Shown here in pieces: positions 7,833 through 10,474 of a DNA stretch of 10,474 bases (positions are counted from its first letter, which is position 1; each line of letters opens with the position of its first letter). Made by a program: the position numbers and the translations under genes. The stretch comes from CAZIWX01 sp964543125 (lineage in GTDB: Bacteria > Fidelibacterota > UBA8477): positions 1-10,474 of the forward strand of contig CAZIWX010000085.1 of NCBI GenBank assembly GCA_964543125.1, given 5' to 3'. The notes under the pieces were generated by a model. It was not told the DNA's origin, made no database searches, and saw only the letters and a program-made list of their open reading frames with translations.

Positions 7833-9182
7833 TTAGTCCAACTCGATCTGTAATTCATCGATTTTTCGATAAAGACTACTCAGGCCGATTCCCAGCACAT
7901 CGGCGACTTTGGCTTTATCCTGTGCCAAGCGGTTTAAAATATTCAGGATGTGCTGGCGTTCGAAGGACCGGCTGGCTTCCTTTAAATTGTCCGGATATGA
8001 CAAGCCGGTGGATTTCAGAGTGTGTTGGGGTAGATCTTCAGGTGTGAGTCGATCACCATTACAGAGCAGAACAGCGCGTTCGATAATGTTTTCGAGTTCC
8101 CGGACTTCGCCCTTCCAATTGTAATTAAGAAGAATTTTAATGGCTTCATTATCCATGCCGGTAACCCGCCGTTTTAGCTCTTCATTGTATTTATTGATGA
8201 AATAATTCACCAGCAGCGGAATATCTTCCTTGCGCTCACTCAATGGTGGCAGGTGTATTTCGATGATATTGAGCCGGTAGTAGAGGTCTTCTCTAAAATT
8301 GCCTTCTTCCACTTCCTTTGCCAGGTCGCGGTTGGTGGCAGCCAAAAGGCGTACATTGATCGGTTGAGAAACGTTGGTTCCCAGCGGTTTTATTTCTTTT
8401 GTTTCAATAGAACGCAATAATTTAACCTGTACCTGAAGCGGAATTTCACCCACTTCATCCAAAAAAAGGGTGCCGCCATGAGCGGCTTTGAAAACCCCGT
8501 CTTTATCCTTGGCGGCGCCGGTGAACGCGCCGCGCTTGTACCCGAAGAGTTCGGATTCGAATAATGTCTCTGGTATGGCGCCGCAATTGATAGGCACAAA
8601 AGGTTTATTAACGCGGTCGGACCGCACATGAATAGCACGGGCAACCAATTCCTTGCCGGTTCCGGATTTACCCGAAATGAGGACCGTGGAGGTGGATGGC
8701 GCCACTTTATCGATTAATTCATAGATCTGCTGCATCGATTTGCTCTCACCGATAAGCTTTTCGTAGTTATACTTGGCGGAAATTTCACTGCGTAAAAATT
8801 TATTTTCCCGGATCAAGTCCCGATGTTTGGATAAATTTTTCATACGTGCCAGAATTTCATCAAAATCCAGCGGTTTAAGGATGTAATCCACGGCGCCATT
8901 CCGAAGCGATTCCACGGCGCTCTCAGTCGATCCATACGAAGTGATGACGATGACAAAGGTATCCGGGGAGATATCCCGGATTTTTTTTAATAAAGATATA
9001 CCATCGAGTTTGGGCATCTTAATATCAGAGATCAGGATTTCGTAATTGGAATTTTCCAGCATTGTTAGCGCTGTTTCGCCATTATCCGCCGTATCACATA
9101 AATAACCTTCCTCCGTGAGTAGGAGAGAGAGGGACTCGCGGATTTCCTGTTCATCATCAACAATTAAAACATTATAACTCAT
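7833..9182 (-). CDS. NtrC-family sigma-54-dependent response regulator
   Basis: A 449-residue regulator with the full three-part NtrC layout. The receiver (about 3-118) has D9/D10, phospho-acceptor D53, T81 and K103. The AAA+ domain (about 140-375) has Walker A GKSGTGKE (171-178), the sigma-54-contacting GAFTGA loop (218-223), Walker B GGTLFLDE (236-243) and the REDLYYRLN segment. A Fis-type helix-turn-helix closes the protein (about 424-444, AKVADVLGIGLSSLYRKI). All key residues are present, so it should be phosphorylated, hydrolyse ATP and open sigma-54 promoters. Its ATG overlaps the kinase stop by four bases and follows GGGAG, so the kinase is the probable partner. It resembles AtoC/ZraR-type regulators, but such proteins are numerous and the target genes cannot be named from the sequence. 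Confidence 0.95.
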   Translation of the reverse strand: MSYNVLIVDDEQEIRESLSLLLTEEGYLCDTADNGETALTMLENSNYEILISDIKMPKLDGISLLKKIRDISPDTFVIVITSYGSTESAVESLRNGAVDYILKPLDFDEILARMKNLSKHRDLIRENKFLRSEISAKYNYEKLIGESKSMQQIYELIDKVAPSTSTVLISGKSGTGKELVARAIHVRSDRVNKPFVPINCGAIPETLFESELFGYKRGAFTGAAKDKDGVFKAAHGGTLFLDEVGEIPLQVQVKLLRSIETKEIKPLGTNVSQPINVRLLAATNRDLAKEVEEGNFREDLYYRLNIIEIHLPPLSERKEDIPLLVNYFINKYNEELKRRVTGMDNEAIKILLNYNWKGEVRELENIIERAVLLCNGDRLTPEDLPQHTLKSTGLSYPDNLKEASRSFERQHILNILNRLAQDKAKVADVLGIGLSSLYRKIDELQIELD

Positions 9183-10474
9183 GGTTTCTCCCGTGGTAAT
9201 TTTATAGTAAATGTGGTCCCCACATTTGGGGTGCTGTTGACTTGAATAAATCCTTTCATGCTGGTGATAATGCCATGACTCACACTTAAACCCAGGCCGG
9301 TTCCTCGCCCGACTTCCTTGGTAGTGAAAAATGGTTCGAATATCTTTTCGATTACATCAGGCGACATGCCTATCCCGTTATCCTTAACCAATATGCAGAC
9401 TTCATCACTTTCGGTGAATGTTCGAATCCAGATGGTATTGCCGTGATCTTTGCTGGCATCCAGAGCATTAATGACCAGATTTACAATCACTTGGTGTAGT
9501 TTGTCAGGCGAGGCCTTTATTGGTCCGAGATTTTTATCGAGCTCCAGGATGATTTTTATTTCTCGCGTGCGTTCATCATAGCGAAGCAATCCGATAGCAT
9601 TTTCTACGACATCGTTGACCTGCACCCGGCTAACCTTCGTCAGATTGGGCCGGGTGAAATCCACTAATTCCCGTACAATTTTGTTAATGCGTTCGATATT
9701 GTTGCGAATCTTACTTAACTGCTCTTTTTCGGCCGGATTTTTTGAACGCCGTTCCATGAGCTGCACCAGGGAGGAGATGGAAGTGAGTGGATTTCCGATC
9801 TCATGCGCAACACCCGCGGCCAGATGCCCCAGGGTCAATAATCGTTCTGATTGGCGCATCTGGTGCTCAATCTTGCGAATTTCCGATATATCGCGAATGA
9901 TTTGAGAACGTCCGATAATCTGATTATCGAAATCACGCAGAACCGATTCAGTAAGATGGACCGGAATGACCAAACCATCTTTGCGTATACGCTCGGTACT
10001 ATAGTTTTTCACAAATCCGGTATGCTGGATTCCATAGGCCAAGCATAGGAGTTCCCCTGCTTTCAGCAAAGATTCCGGGATGAGGGCGCCAATCGGCTTT
10101 CCGATTATTTCGTGTGTTTTCCAGCCAAAAATATTTTCAGCGCCTCGATTCCAGGTTTGAATATGGTTGCTCCGGTTAATTGTGATAATAGCGTCGGCGG
10201 AATTCTCCACCATATTTCGATACCGATTTTCCGAAAGCGCCAACTCGCTCTCGAATTGTGCCCGAAAATAAAATATAGTCCAAACTGCCCAGCCGCTTAA
10301 TAGCACCGCGACTGCCAGTCCACGCGTAACAAACAAATAATGAATTGTGTGGGTGGAACTATCGTTAAGAAAATTCTCTTCAATGATTTCCCACACCCCA
10401 AAGACGAAGGCAACAATTGTGATTGCCGCTAATAAAAACCACCCGATTTTGAGCTTTACTGCAAATTCACGGAA
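9179..10474 (-). CDS. Membrane PAS-domain sensor histidine kinase (5' partial)
   Basis: The visible 431 residues continue past the right edge. A GTG at 10396 could be called as a start, but the frame stays open upstream and codes for hydrophobic WFLLAAITIVAFVFG, a transmembrane helix, so the true start is outside. Order in visible numbering: TM1 about 10-31, a short loop, TM2 about 52-70, a PAS domain about 80-198, and a dimerization/phospho-acceptor segment with H224 (AAGVAHEIGNPL). The ATPase domain follows with N box (VNLVINALDAS, about 331-341), DNGIGM (365-370), IFEPFFTTK (378-386) and GRGTGLGL (389-396). This is an NtrB/AtoS/ZraS-like kinase. The small loop between helices suggests that sensing is done by the PAS domain or within the membrane, unless more helices lie upstream. 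It is the expected phosphate donor for the overlapping regulator; the signal is unknown. Confidence 0.94.
   Translation of the reverse strand, partial: FREFAVKLKIGWFLLAAITIVAFVFGVWEIIEENFLNDSSTHTIHYLFVTRGLAVAVLLSGWAVWTIFYFRAQFESELALSENRYRNMVENSADAIITINRSNHIQTWNRGAENIFGWKTHEIIGKPIGALIPESLLKAGELLCLAYGIQHTGFVKNYSTERIRKDGLVIPVHLTESVLRDFDNQIIGRSQIIRDISEIRKIEHQMRQSERLLTLGHLAAGVAHEIGNPLTSISSLVQLMERRSKNPAEKEQLSKIRNNIERINKIVRELVDFTRPNLTKVSRVQVNDVVENAIGLLRYDERTREIKIILELDKNLGPIKASPDKLHQVIVNLVINALDASKDHGNTIWIRTFTESDEVCILVKDNGIGMSPDVIEKIFEPFFTTKEVGRGTGLGLSVSHGIITSMKGFIQVNSTPNVGTTFTIKLPREKP
9188..9192 (-). promoter_or_regulatory. Ribosome binding site of the response regulator, inside the kinase gene
   Basis: GGGAG on the minus strand, five bases before the ATG at 9182 and within the last codons of the kinase. 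It supports this start and suggests the regulator is translated both by coupling and from its own site. Confidence 0.65.

Overview
The window looks like a chromosomal segment from a Gram-negative bacterium of the FCB superphylum, possibly an uncultured lineage such as Marinimicrobia, Calditrichota or KSB1. The main evidence is the C-terminus of the first gene, which has the NYPNPFNPETRI-type sorting domain of type IX secretion (T9SS) substrates. A lipoprotein with a clean LTGC lipobox follows it, which also implies a Gram-negative envelope. The phylum is an inference; the sequence alone does not fix it.

Left part (1-6494, + strand): the 3' end of a very large secreted or surface protein (1,964 codons visible, 5' end outside the window), built almost entirely of tandem beta-sandwich-type repeats and ending in a T9SS type A sorting domain. 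Its stop codon overlaps the start of a 200-residue TPR lipoprotein (ATGA), so the two are probably translated together.

Middle (6526-7479, - strand): thioredoxin reductase (trxB), convergent with the lipoprotein gene. The region from 7480 to 7832 has no convincing gene. It holds a possible structured terminator for the two-component operon, and the trxB leader must also lie there.

Right part (7833-10474, - strand): a two-component system. A membrane PAS-histidine kinase, running off the right edge, is followed with a 4-base overlap by an NtrC-family, sigma-54-dependent response regulator.

The surface protein/lipoprotein pair and the kinase/regulator pair are each coherent units. Nothing in the sequence links them to one another or to trxB. 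I see no mobile element, tRNA, rRNA or CRISPR array. The least explained material is the large repeat protein: a seven-copy repeat of about 123 residues, no cysteine in 1,964 residues, and no lysine in the first 696. I see no clear evidence of a new multi-gene system.
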